This document shows, one piece after another, positions 33,814-41,739 of a stretch of 64,000 bases of DNA. How positions within the stretch are numbered: the first letter of the stretch is position 1; each line of letters starts with the position of its first letter. A model generated the notes under the pieces. The model was not told the DNA's origin, did not search any database, and was given only the letters and a program-made list of their open reading frames with translations. Location: assembly GCA_902547825.1 (NCBI GenBank), contig CACCPE010000004.1, forward strand, positions 20,710-84,709. The letters run 5' to 3'. The DNA is from an uncultured Pelagibacteraceae bacterium. GTDB taxonomy: Bacteria > Pseudomonadota > Alphaproteobacteria > Pelagibacterales > Pelagibacteraceae. A program made the position numbers and the translations under genes.

Positions 33814-34374
33814 ATGAATCCCACATCAAATAAAAATGATTTTGAAGATCTAACTACTAATTTGAGAGATTTGGCTTATTCTTATCTTGAGAAATATAAT
33901 CCTTCAAAACAACAGCTTAAAGTTTATCTACTTAAAAAATATTTATTGAAAATTAAGGGCACAAAATCTAAAAAAGAGGTAACTTCAATTATCGATGAAA
34001 TAATTTCAAATTTAGAAAAAAACAAACTTTTAAATGATGAAATGTATTCAGATTCAAAAGCAAGAATATTTTTGAGGAGAGGCTATTCATTAAATAAAAT
34101 TAACCAATCGTTAAGAAGTAAAGGAATTGAGGATAAATACGTTAGACAAAGCATCGAAAAGATAAAAGATGATCAAATTGAACCAGATTTTGTTTCTGCC
34201 TTAAAACTTTGCAAAAGAAGAAGAATAGGTCCACTACGACCTGAGAGCAATCGAGAATTATTTTATAAAAAAGATATGGGAATTTTAGCCAGAGGTGGGT
34301 TTAGTTTTGAGCTTTCAAAAAGAGTCTTAGATCTTGAAGCTGATGAGTTTAAAAAATTAATCAAGATTATCTAA
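33814..34374 (+). CDS. recX: Regulatory protein RecX
   Basis: Binds RecA filaments and limits recombination. It has 186 residues made of tandem three-helix modules: L-R-D-L-A-Y-S-Y-L-E-K-Y near 16, then L-R-R-G-Y-S-L-N-K-I-N-Q-S-L-R-S-K-G near 86-103, and G-I-L-A-R-G-G-F-S-F-E-L near 156-167. It is not next to recA, which is common in alphaproteobacteria. Its 3' end overlaps the convergent 47-residue gene by 18 bases. Confidence 0.88.
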   Translation: MNPTSNKNDFEDLTTNLRDLAYSYLEKYNPSKQQLKVYLLKKYLLKIKGTKSKKEVTSIIDEIISNLEKNKLLNDEMYSDSKARIFLRRGYSLNKINQSLRSKGIEDKYVRQSIEKIKDDQIEPDFVSALKLCKRRRIGPLRPESNRELFYKKDMGILARGGFSFELSKRVLDLEADEFKKLIKII

Positions 34375-34500
34375 TTTTTTCTTTTTTTCCTCTTCGACTA
34401 AAATATCAAGTTTTTTTTTTAGAGCATTTCTCACTAATATAAAAAAAAGTACACCCAAAAATGTTACTGAAAGAATTATAATTGATATAGTTTTAATCAT
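34357..34500 (-). CDS. 47-residue single-helix membrane protein
   Basis: A frame of 47 codons beginning M-I-K-T-I-S-I-I-I-L, with one hydrophobic helix (about residues 5-23), then a basic stretch and a highly charged tail of E and K. Its ATG overlaps the end of the CysQ-like gene by eight bases and its stop lies inside the recX 3' end. The overlap and membrane-peptide shape support a real gene, but no family is recognised. Confidence 0.5.
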   Translation of the reverse strand: MIKTISIIILSVTFLGVLFFILVRNALKKKLDILVEEEKKKKLDNLD

Positions 34501-35272
34501 TAAGATTTTCAGATCGTTTAATTAATAGACTAGGGTTTCTATAATCTTCTTTACCGTATAAAAACGGTTTTTCATCTAATGTTTTTATTATAGCTCCTGC
34601 ATTTTGTGCGATTGCATGACCTGCAGCGTAATCCCATTCATTTGCTCTTTCTCTAGCAGCATAAATATCATATTCGCCGGTAGCTATTACGCAAAACTTG
34701 TATGAACTTGCCATCTTCACAATTGAAGTTACATTATATTCTTTTAATTTATTTAAAATCATATCAGATGGTTTTATGACACTTGATAGAGCAACCACTT
34801 GATCTTTTGGTTGTTGTTTTTTACAATTAATTTTTTGAGTTTTTTCTCTCTCGATCATATAACTTTCTCCAGGGTAAAAACTATAAAAAAGTCTACCTTT
34901 TTTTGGAACTCCAACTAATCCAATAACCGGTACTGTATTAATTACTAATGCAGCATTTAATGTATACTCATCTTTACCTGCAATATATTCTTTTGTTCCA
35001 TCAATAGGATCAATTAACCAAAAAATTTTTGATTTATTTTTTTTACTTAAATCAACTGTTTCTTCAGATATGATTGGTATATTTGGTGTTAGTTGAGAAA
35101 TTTTGCCAGAAATTATCTCATTTACTTTTAAATCACCGTTACTTACGGGAGAACGATCTGCTTTTATTTGAATTTTTAAACCCTCTTTAAAAATTCTTAT
35201 AGACTCTTTTCCTGCAAAGTTGAATGTTTCTATCAAATTTTCTGTTATGGATTTTAACTCTGATTTATTCAT
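34493..35272 (-). CDS. cysQ: 3'(2'),5'-bisphosphate nucleotidase CysQ
   Basis: Mg-dependent phosphatase of 259 residues that removes 3'-phosphate from PAP/PAPS, here assigned as CysQ. The catalytic set is I-S-E-E near 68, W-L-I-D-P-I-D-G-T-K-E-Y near 86, and N-E-W-D-Y-A-A-G-H near 213-221. CysQ fits best because of the D-P-I-D-G-T-K-E-Y sequence, but a different inositol-phosphatase family activity is possible. It overlaps DUF3553 upstream and the 47-residue gene downstream by eight bases each. Confidence 0.85.
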   Translation of the reverse strand: MNKSELKSITENLIETFNFAGKESIRIFKEGLKIQIKADRSPVSNGDLKVNEIISGKISQLTPNIPIISEETVDLSKKNKSKIFWLIDPIDGTKEYIAGKDEYTLNAALVINTVPVIGLVGVPKKGRLFYSFYPGESYMIEREKTQKINCKKQQPKDQVVALSSVIKPSDMILNKLKEYNVTSIVKMASSYKFCVIATGEYDIYAARERANEWDYAAGHAIAQNAGAIIKTLDEKPFLYGKEDYRNPSLLIKRSENLND

Positions 35273-35438
35273 AATTTATTTTTTCAAGTTTAATGTTATT
35301 GATATTAATCACTCTTTTTCCGCTATTCTCAAAATTTACAGTTACCTTATTACCTATAATAGATTGAACTTGTCCTATACCCCAATCATTATTATCAGGG
35401 TTTTTTACATAATCACCTGGTTCAAAATCAATAAGCAT
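35265..35438 (-). CDS. DUF3553 family protein
   Basis: Protein of 57 residues, recognised as DUF3553 from L-I-D-F-E-P-G-D-Y-V, P-D-x-x-D-W-G-I-G-Q-V-Q-S-I and K-V-T-V-N-F-E-x-x-G-K. This beta-rich module is also found fused to UvrD-type helicases and may bind RNA polymerase or DNA, but the free form has no known function. It is the first gene of an overlapping trio with CysQ and the 47-residue protein, divergent from mnmA by 40 bases. Confidence 0.85.
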   Translation of the reverse strand: MLIDFEPGDYVKNPDNNDWGIGQVQSIIGNKVTVNFENSGKRVININNIKLEKINYE

Positions 35439-35478
35439 TATGGAAAATAAATAATAAATGTATTATATACTTTAAAAT

Positions 35479-36606
35479 ATGAATTCTCTAGGAATTAATA
35501 AATCAAATAAAGAAACTAAAGTGGTAGTAGCTATGTCTGGTGGTGTTGATTCATCGGTAGTTGCAGCTTTAATGAAAGAAGAAGGATATAATGTAACAGG
35601 TATAACTTTAAAACTTTATGATGATATAAAAAAATCAAAAGAAGGCAGACAATGCTGCGCAGGACAAGACATCATGGATGCTAAAAGAGTGTCTGAGAAA
35701 ATAAACATAAAGCATAAAATTTTGTATTATCAAAAAAAATTCAGATCAGAGGTAATTGATTCTTTTATAGATAGTTATGCAGCTGGAGAAACGCCTATAC
35801 CTTGTGTACAGTGCAATCAGACAGTTAAGTTTAGAGATTTATTCAAATATTCGAAAGACTTAAAAGCAGATGCTTTAATTACTGGTCATTATGTTTCAAG
35901 GATTAAAAAAAATGGTCATGCGAGCATGTATAGAGCAAAGGATTATAGTAGAGATCAAAGCTATTTTTTGTTTACCACAACTCAAGAGCAACTCGATTTT
36001 CTAAGATTTCCCCTAGGTGAAATTGATAAATCTGAAACAAGATCAATAGCTAAAAAACTTAATTTAAATGTTGCAGATAAGCCTGATAGTCAGGATATTT
36101 GTTTTGTACCTAACGGCGATTATAGCTCTGTCATTCAAAAATTTCGACCAGAGTCTTTTAAAAAAGGAAAAATTATTGATTTAAAAGGTAAACAAATAGG
36201 CGAGCATGAGGGAATAATAAATTATACAATAGGGCAAAGAAAAGGGATTAAGATTTCGGGCAATAAACCTCTTTACGTAGTGAATATAAATGCTGGCGAC
36301 AATACAGTTGTTGTAGGAAATAAAGAAAACTTAGAAATTAAAGAAATTCAATTAAGAGATCTAAACATTTTAGCCTCAAAAACGGAATTCGAGCAAATAG
36401 TAAATGTTAAAGTAAGATCAACCGGAAAACTTTTAAAAGCAAAAATAAATTTTGATAATGATATAGCTAAAGTAGAAATTTTAGAAAAAGAAATTGGAAT
36501 TTCTCCTGGTCAAGCCTGTGTTTTTTATTCAAAAGATGAAGTTGGGGATAAAGTCTTAGGCGGGGGCTGGATTTATAAGACTTTCAATAATAATTTATCC
36601 ACTTAA
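35479..36606 (+). CDS. mnmA: tRNA-specific 2-thiouridylase MnmA
   Basis: Adds sulfur to U34 of tRNAs for Lys, Glu and Gln. It has 375 residues. Motifs are the PP-loop A-M-S-G-G-V-D-S-S near 18-26, C-V-Q-C-N-Q near 112 with one catalytic cysteine, and S-Q-D-I-C-F-V near 209 with the other, plus T-I-G-Q-R-K-G near 250. The gene has no overlapping neighbours. A candidate structured RNA follows it at 36670. Confidence 0.96.
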   Translation: MNSLGINKSNKETKVVVAMSGGVDSSVVAALMKEEGYNVTGITLKLYDDIKKSKEGRQCCAGQDIMDAKRVSEKINIKHKILYYQKKFRSEVIDSFIDSYAAGETPIPCVQCNQTVKFRDLFKYSKDLKADALITGHYVSRIKKNGHASMYRAKDYSRDQSYFLFTTTQEQLDFLRFPLGEIDKSETRSIAKKLNLNVADKPDSQDICFVPNGDYSSVIQKFRPESFKKGKIIDLKGKQIGEHEGIINYTIGQRKGIKISGNKPLYVVNINAGDNTVVVGNKENLEIKEIQLRDLNILASKTEFEQIVNVKVRSTGKLLKAKINFDNDIAKVEILEKEIGISPGQACVFYSKDEVGDKVLGGGWIYKTFNNNLST

Positions 36607-36669
36607 TTAACAGTCTAAAATCAGACACGCATTAAGTGATACATTAAAATTTTTACTGTGATTTAATGA

Positions 36670-36845
36670 ACTTAATTAAGAGGCAACTCTTAACTGGCCA
36701 TTTAAGGAAAAACCGAGAGGTTCAAGCTTAAAGGGCAGAAAGGTGAACCTAGTAGCGCTAGAATAGTTCATCGGGATGGCTTGGCGGTAGCGCCTAAAAC
36801 GACGAGCCAAAACTACTAAATTTCTGGGCGAAAGCCTAGAAATTT
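36670..36845 (+). ncRNA. Candidate structured RNA with three GNRA hairpins
   Basis: The gap after mnmA has no credible gene but a dense fold on the plus strand. TTAAGAG (36676-36682) and CTCTTAA (36687-36693) close a GCAA loop. AACC and GGTT (36711-36722) close a GAGA loop. AAATTTCTGGGC (36818-36829) and GCCTAGAAATTT (36834-36845) form a long stem around GAAA. AGGTTCA (36718-36724) can also pair with TGAACCT (36743-36749). A further GGCG/CGCC hairpin lies near 36783-36794. I compared it with RNase P, tmRNA, SRP and 6S and could not match any. The strand is uncertain because stems read both ways; the GNRA loops favour plus. Confidence 0.6.
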
Positions 36846-37542
36846 AAGTGGTTCTCCAAAAAAATCTTGATAGTAAATAAAATAAGATTACTCCAACAAA
36901 ATAGTTCCATTCCAACATATGCTTAAAATGAGTGTTGCCCTTTGTAACCAAAGTTGGCAAACTTAGAAAAGCCACAATAACTAGAATTGAAACAAGGACC
37001 ATTTTTAAAATTAAAATTTTTTTATTAATAAATTCATTTAACTTATCTTTAAGTTTATATAAATGATAAACAAGATACCCCTGAGCAATAAGTTCAAAAA
37101 TTATAAACAAAAGTAAAACTACTCTCCTAAATAATTTGTAAATTTGAATATCAAATTTTATTCCTAGAAAAACTGAGTGTATCGCTAAAAATACTGCTGA
37201 TAAAATTCCAAATATTTTAAATTTATAATTTAAATCAGTTGAGTACAATTTATTCACTAAACTATTATTTCTATTCCAATAGTAATATAATAATATTGCT
37301 GTAAAAATCATCGAAGGTTTAAAAATCAAATACTGAGGGAATGTTCTAGATGCTCTACTAATAGATAAACTTCCATCAAAGTAAGGAATTGAAAAGGCAG
37401 ACCTTCCAATCATATCAACCTCAAAAATTGTGTTTTCTAAAAAACTTGGATTCTGTGATATAAATAGACAAAGATTGATTGCTAGTAGTGGAATACAAAA
37501 AATCCACACACTCAATTTTCTAATTTGAGTTATATCAGGCAT
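36844..37542 (-). CDS. Integral membrane protein of unknown family
   Basis: Protein of 232 residues with six to seven hydrophobic segments (near 10-28, 75-90, 108-128, 135-160, 175-195, 208-228) and little else conserved. The N-terminal half contains a soluble stretch of about 45 residues with G-R-S-A-F-S-I-P-Y-F-D-G-S-L-S. I do not recognise a family. It is downstream of the 27-residue basic protein on the same strand, and its stop overlaps the long 36818-36845 hairpin by two bases, so that hairpin may serve as its terminator when read on the minus strand. Confidence 0.65.
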   Translation of the reverse strand: MPDITQIRKLSVWIFCIPLLAINLCLFISQNPSFLENTIFEVDMIGRSAFSIPYFDGSLSISRASRTFPQYLIFKPSMIFTAILLYYYWNRNNSLVNKLYSTDLNYKFKIFGILSAVFLAIHSVFLGIKFDIQIYKLFRRVVLLLFIIFELIAQGYLVYHLYKLKDKLNEFINKKILILKMVLVSILVIVAFLSLPTLVTKGNTHFKHMLEWNYFVGVILFYLLSRFFWRTT

Positions 37543-37556
37543 AAATTATTTAATGA

Positions 37557-37640
37557 TTATTTTTTTTTGTTTCTTTTTCTTGCTCTTCTCTTTTTTGAGC
37601 CAATTTTTCTTCTACCTCGGTGCTTTTTAGGGTAACCCAT
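37557..37640 (-). CDS. 27-residue highly basic protein, ribosomal-protein-like
   Basis: A frame of 27 codons, M-G-Y-P-K-K-H-R-G-R-R-K-I-G-S and then a run of lysine and arginine, with no acidic residue. The start is preceded by AAAAAAGGAGGCGAAAAT, one of the best ribosome-binding sites in the window, and this strongly supports translation. Size, charge and motif recall small ribosomal proteins such as bTHX or bS22, but the sequence does not match what I remember of either. It lies 14 bases upstream of the membrane-protein start on the same strand. Confidence 0.75.
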   Translation of the reverse strand: MGYPKKHRGRRKIGSKKRRARKRNKKK

Positions 37641-37706
37641 ATTTTCGCCTCCTTTTTTATATCTTAATTATTAAAGTACTATATAAACTTGAAATATACT
37701 TATTTT

Positions 37707-38903
37707 ATGAAAAAGTCCATAAGCACATTTTTAAAGCATCCCACTAAAGATAATACTAATAGGTCTGCTAATCCACCTGTCACTAGAGCTTCAACTATTT
37801 TATTTAACTCAATGCAAGAAATGTATCAACATGAATTAAAAGTAAAAAAACACAAGAAAGTTTCCTATTACACCTATGGTAGATACGGAAGCACTACAAC
37901 GATTGAACTTGAAAATATATTAAAAGAGTTAGAGCAAGCTTATCATGTTTTTTTAACTGGTACAGGATTTGGCGGAATAGCTTTAGCGCTCATGTCATTG
38001 TGTAGGCCTGGAGATGAAATTTTAGTTTCAGATAATGTATATGGTCCTACTAAAGAGATCTCTCAACAACTTATGAAGCAATTCGAGGTTAGTGCAAAGT
38101 TTTATAATCCAGATTCTTTTGAGGATCTTAAAGAAAAAATTTCAAAAAAAACAAAAATGATACTTGTCGAAAATCCTGGTAGTAATACTTTTGAATTCCA
38201 AGATTTATCAAAAATTACAAATCTTGCTAAAAGAAAAAAAATTTTTACTTTATTGGATAACACATGGGGAACTCCATTATATCTCAAGCCATTAAAAATA
38301 GGTTTTGATATGTCTTTTTGTTCTGCAACAAAGTACTTCTCAGGACATTCAGATGCCATGGGTGGATCCCTTGCAGTGAATAAAAAAGTTTATAGCAAAA
38401 TAATGTTTTTTTATAAATTGTCTGGATACAGGATGTCCGCTGATGAAGCTTATTTAATAATAAGAGGTCTTAGGACTTTAGATACAAGATTGAAACAACA
38501 TAGCGAGAATACTAAAGCAGTAATTAGCTTTCTTAAAAAACAAAAAAAAGTTAAAGAAATTTTATACCCATATAATCCATCAAGTAAAAACTACAAACTT
38601 TGGAAAAAATATTATTCTGGAGCAACAGGCTTGCTTTCAATAGTAATAAAAAGTAAAAAAAAATCGTCAGTCATTTCATTTGTAAACTCTCTTGAGTTAT
38701 TTGGTATAGGATATAGCTGGGGAGGATTTGAGAGTTTAGCGATACTTCAAGAAATTAAAAGTTCTAAAAAAGATGAGTATTTAAAAGGACGTCAATATTA
38801 TCGATTTAAAAACGATGAATTTATTGTTAGGCTGCACATTGGCCTTGAAGATCCAAAAGATCTTATAAATGATTTAAGAAAAAGTTTTAAAAAGATAAAA
38901 TAA
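37707..38903 (+). CDS. metC: Cystathionine beta-lyase-like PLP enzyme
   Basis: Cys/Met-metabolism PLP enzyme of 398 residues from ATG at 37707 (a TTG 18 bases upstream is less likely). The PLP lysine is K209 in C-S-A-T-K-Y-F-S-G-H, preceded by L-L-D-N-T-W-G-T-P-L-Y with the cofactor aspartate. G-T-G-F-G-G-I-A-L near 90 takes the phosphate-binding position. Beta-lyase (homocysteine formation) fits best, but gamma-lyase or synthase activity cannot be excluded. It overlaps the MFS gene by one base, so its product or substrate may be exported. Confidence 0.82.
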   Translation: MKKSISTFLKHPTKDNTNRSANPPVTRASTILFNSMQEMYQHELKVKKHKKVSYYTYGRYGSTTTIELENILKELEQAYHVFLTGTGFGGIALALMSLCRPGDEILVSDNVYGPTKEISQQLMKQFEVSAKFYNPDSFEDLKEKISKKTKMILVENPGSNTFEFQDLSKITNLAKRKKIFTLLDNTWGTPLYLKPLKIGFDMSFCSATKYFSGHSDAMGGSLAVNKKVYSKIMFFYKLSGYRMSADEAYLIIRGLRTLDTRLKQHSENTKAVISFLKKQKKVKEILYPYNPSSKNYKLWKKYYSGATGLLSIVIKSKKKSSVISFVNSLELFGIGYSWGGFESLAILQEIKSSKKDEYLKGRQYYRFKNDEFIVRLHIGLEDPKDLINDLRKSFKKIK

Positions 38904-40126
38904 TGAGAAATTTTTTTCCAAATAAAACTGCGTCATATGCATTGATAGCTGCTTGCTTTGTCGTATGCGTAACTATGGGCGTGAGACAAACCTTCGGGCT
39001 TTACTCTAGTGATTTCGAAATGTCAGGTGGAGCGACGAATACTGAATTTGGACTTGCTATTGCTGTTCACGCAATATTTTGGGGAATCTTCACTCCAATA
39101 TTCGGTAGAATTTCTGATAAGTTGGGGGGTTATGTTGTTATTGTCCCAGCTTTAATTTTTTATTCAATCTCAATGTTATTAATGGGAAATAATTATATTT
39201 CAGGTATGTGGTTACAAATTAATCTAGGCTTATTCGTTGGCCTAGGTTTAGCGGGTGCAGCAGGAACAATCCTTACACCGATGATTTCTAAACATTTTCC
39301 TAATGAAAATAGAAGTAAAGCAGCAGGTATTGTTACCGCTTGTGGGGGATTAGGTATGTTTATTTTTCCGATATTAGCCAATGTGTTTAAAAATTTTTCG
39401 ACTTGGCAATTATCTTTCATTGTATTTTCAGCGATATTACTTTTAATGTGTATACCTGGCTTTTTTGTAAAATTACCTAAAAATAAAATAATTAGTTCAA
39501 ATACAAATATAGATAATCGGAGTCTAAAGGAAGTTCTTAAGGAGTCATTTGCTCACAGAGGTTTTAGATTACTAGTTCTAGGTTTTTTTGTTTGCGGTTT
39601 CCAAATAACTTTAATTGCTACACATGTTCCAAGATACGTTCAGGACAAAGGTCTAGCAGACTGGACGGGTATGGCAATATTGGCTTTGATAGGTTTTTTT
39701 AATATTATAGGGACACTTGTAATGGGTTATCTTGGTGATAAATATAGTAAGAAAATTCTTTTAAGTGGTTTATATTTTTTAAGAGGAATAACTCTAATTC
39801 TTTTTATCTTTTTGCCCGCTTCAAATTTATCAGCAGTCTTATTTGGAATATCTTTTGGGTTACTTTGGCTCGCTACCGTTCCAGCAACAAACGGAATAGT
39901 TGCACAAATTTTTGGAACAAAAAATTTAACTCTTCTTTTTGGTATAGTATTTTTAAATCATCAATTCGGATCATTTTTGGGCGCATATCTAGGAGGTTAT
40001 TTTTATGATAATTTTGGCAGCTTTGATTATGCTTGGTATTTAGCAATAGTTTTATCTTTTATTGCCTCTCTGATACATTTACCAATAGACGAAAGACCTA
40101 TAGAACAAAAATTAAGCACATCCTAA
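38903..40126 (+). CDS. MFS transporter
   Basis: Twelve-helix major facilitator of 407 residues. Typical features are G-V-R-Q-T-F-G in the first helix-loop and G-R-I-S-D-K-L-G near 64 (the A-motif), with a second copy G-Y-L-G-D-K-Y-S near 275. The T-F-G-L-Y-S and G-L-G-L-A-G-A-A segments resemble the oxalate/formate antiporter branch. It overlaps the metC-like gene by one base and converges with a TauE gene (four bases of overlap). The substrate is not known. Confidence 0.88.
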   Translation: MRNFFPNKTASYALIAACFVVCVTMGVRQTFGLYSSDFEMSGGATNTEFGLAIAVHAIFWGIFTPIFGRISDKLGGYVVIVPALIFYSISMLLMGNNYISGMWLQINLGLFVGLGLAGAAGTILTPMISKHFPNENRSKAAGIVTACGGLGMFIFPILANVFKNFSTWQLSFIVFSAILLLMCIPGFFVKLPKNKIISSNTNIDNRSLKEVLKESFAHRGFRLLVLGFFVCGFQITLIATHVPRYVQDKGLADWTGMAILALIGFFNIIGTLVMGYLGDKYSKKILLSGLYFLRGITLILFIFLPASNLSAVLFGISFGLLWLATVPATNGIVAQIFGTKNLTLLFGIVFLNHQFGSFLGAYLGGYFYDNFGSFDYAWYLAIVLSFIASLIHLPIDERPIEQKLSTS

Positions 40127-40845
40127 ACATAAGCTGTTAAGATTAATAATCCATAAGTTAAAGCGATTATGTTTATATATTTTGAAAACTTCCTATCATC
40201 TATATTTTTAAATATTTTTTGAGTTGGAAAATATATTAATAAAGCTAATACAAGGTAATATAATTTATTGAAATTAAGATTTTCATAACTAATCGATAAT
40301 ACAAGTATGTATTGAAACAGACCCATAATTAAATATCCATAGCAAATATAATATCTAGCCACCTCTTTAACGTTTTCGCTAACCAAAGTAGAGTAAATTG
40401 CCAAAAAACTTCCACCCATATTTGTAAGTCCGTGGACACTACCAATTCCTATTAAAACAATCTTTTTCAACTTGAAAAAAGTTTTTCTAAAAGAAGAAAA
40501 TTTTTTTTTATTTAAAATTAAAATTGATGAAAAAACTAAAAGTAAAGCTACTAATAATTTAAAATCAAAAAGATATTTAAATTTTAAAGCAATTAACAAA
40601 AATATTATCAAAAAAGGTAGGCAAAATAAGTTATATTCAGTGATAAAAACTTTATCTTTTACTTTTGATCTTAAAAATTGAAGAGCACTAATTGTAATTG
40701 ATACAGGCATTAATATGTTAATTGTATTAGCAAAGTCATATCCAAGTACTAGAAAAGATGGAGTGCCAAACAACAATAAACCAACACCAAAAATTGATTG
40801 AATAATGATAAGCAAAGTTATGATGATTATTTCTAGAAATTCCAT
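40123..40845 (-). CDS. TauE/SafE family permease
   Basis: Membrane protein of 240 residues with seven to eight predicted helices and the family's two-repeat layout, including F-G-V-G-L-L-L-F-G-T-P near residue 18 and the later H-G-L-T-N-M-G-G-S near 139. Members export sulfite, sulfoacetate or similar anions. It is divergent from the CADD-like gene and is one of three TauE-type genes within 3.5 kb; the three differ clearly, so they are not recent duplicates. Confidence 0.8.
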   Translation of the reverse strand: MEFLEIIIITLLIIIQSIFGVGLLLFGTPSFLVLGYDFANTINILMPVSITISALQFLRSKVKDKVFITEYNLFCLPFLIIFLLIALKFKYLFDFKLLVALLLVFSSILILNKKKFSSFRKTFFKLKKIVLIGIGSVHGLTNMGGSFLAIYSTLVSENVKEVARYYICYGYLIMGLFQYILVLSISYENLNFNKLYYLVLALLIYFPTQKIFKNIDDRKFSKYINIIALTYGLLILTAYV

Positions 40846-40942
40846 AGGCTGTGTATAACACTTTCAAGTTGTAAAATGAGTCTAATTAAGAATCAAAAGT
40901 GAATCAAAACGTGAACATTACATATTCTCGCCGATTAGTTGT

Positions 40943-40985
40943 GGATAAATAAAAGTTATTTTTATTTTATCCGTGCTTTTTTTTT
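40943..40985 (+). terminator. Terminator-like hairpin in the leader of the CADD-like gene
   Basis: GGATAAATAAAA (40943-40954) pairs imperfectly with TTTTATTTTATCC (40960-40972), followed by GTGC and a run of nine T residues at 40977-40985. No gene on this strand precedes it, so the hairpin lies inside the 170-base leader of the gene at 41017. An attenuator or a short regulatory RNA is possible. Confidence 0.5.
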
Positions 40986-41016
40986 AATATTCTAAAAAGA
41001 AAAAAAAGGAGCAATT

Positions 41017-41685
41017 ATGTTTTCAAAAATCTTAGGAGAAAAATTAGATAAGTTCCATCTTTTAAAACACCCTTTCTACCAAATTTATTGGAATGAAGGA
41101 AAATTGAATAGAGAAATAATAAAAGATTATGCTGAGCAGTATTATCAACACGTAAAAGCTTTTCCACGTTATATAAGCGCCACTCACTCTATATGCGAAG
41201 ATATTGAAAAAAGAAGAATCCTTTTAGAAAATTTACAAGATGAGGAAAATAAAGACGGAGACCATCCAAAATTATGGAAGAATTTTGCAAAAGCTTTAGG
41301 AGCTGACGAAAGAAAAATTGAAAATGTAAAGCTAGATCAATCTACAAAAGAAATGATTGAAAACTTTTTTTCTCAGGCAAGAAAATCTTATGCAGAAGGT
41401 CTTGCATCTTTGTACACTTATGAAAGACAAATTCCTGAAATAGCAGAAACAAAAATTCAAGGATTAAAGAAATTTTACGGGGTAAATTCTAAAGAGGGAC
41501 TTGAGTTTTTTGAAGCTCACAAATCAGCCGACGTAATCCACAGGGCTGAATGTGAAAAATTGTTAGATGGGCTTTCAAAAGAAGAGCAAGATAAAGCTGA
41601 AAAAGCCTCATTAACAACTGCAAGATATCTTTGGAATTTTTTAAGCGGAATGATTTCAAAACATAACTTAAAAGAAGCTGCTTAA
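41017..41685 (+). CDS. CADD-like haem-oxygenase-fold protein (candidate pABA synthase)
   Basis: Protein of 222 residues of the haem-oxygenase-like di-metal oxidase family. The ligand pattern is E76-x6-H83, E136, H168-x3-D172-x2-H175, the same spacing I recall for Chlamydia CADD (E81, H88, E142, H174, D178, H181). The residues CADD is said to sacrifice, Tyr27 and Lys152, map to Y21 and K146 here. CADD makes p-aminobenzoate from its own residues, which would feed the folate pathway begun by folE. An AAGGAGCAATT site precedes the ATG. The link to pABA is inference. Confidence 0.82.
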   Translation: MFSKILGEKLDKFHLLKHPFYQIYWNEGKLNREIIKDYAEQYYQHVKAFPRYISATHSICEDIEKRRILLENLQDEENKDGDHPKLWKNFAKALGADERKIENVKLDQSTKEMIENFFSQARKSYAEGLASLYTYERQIPEIAETKIQGLKKFYGVNSKEGLEFFEAHKSADVIHRAECEKLLDGLSKEEQDKAEKASLTTARYLWNFLSGMISKHNLKEAA

Positions 41686-41739
41686 AATTTCTTAAAGTCT
41701 GGATTGACAATTTAGTTTGAGAGGAATAACTATGACCTA

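Noticed and set aside
36670..36845. RNase P RNA, tmRNA or SRP RNA as identity of the structured region
   Set aside because: The conserved core sequences of RNase P (GAGGAAAGTCC), tmRNA (acceptor plus alanine-tag frame) and SRP (GGAAGCAGCC) are absent.
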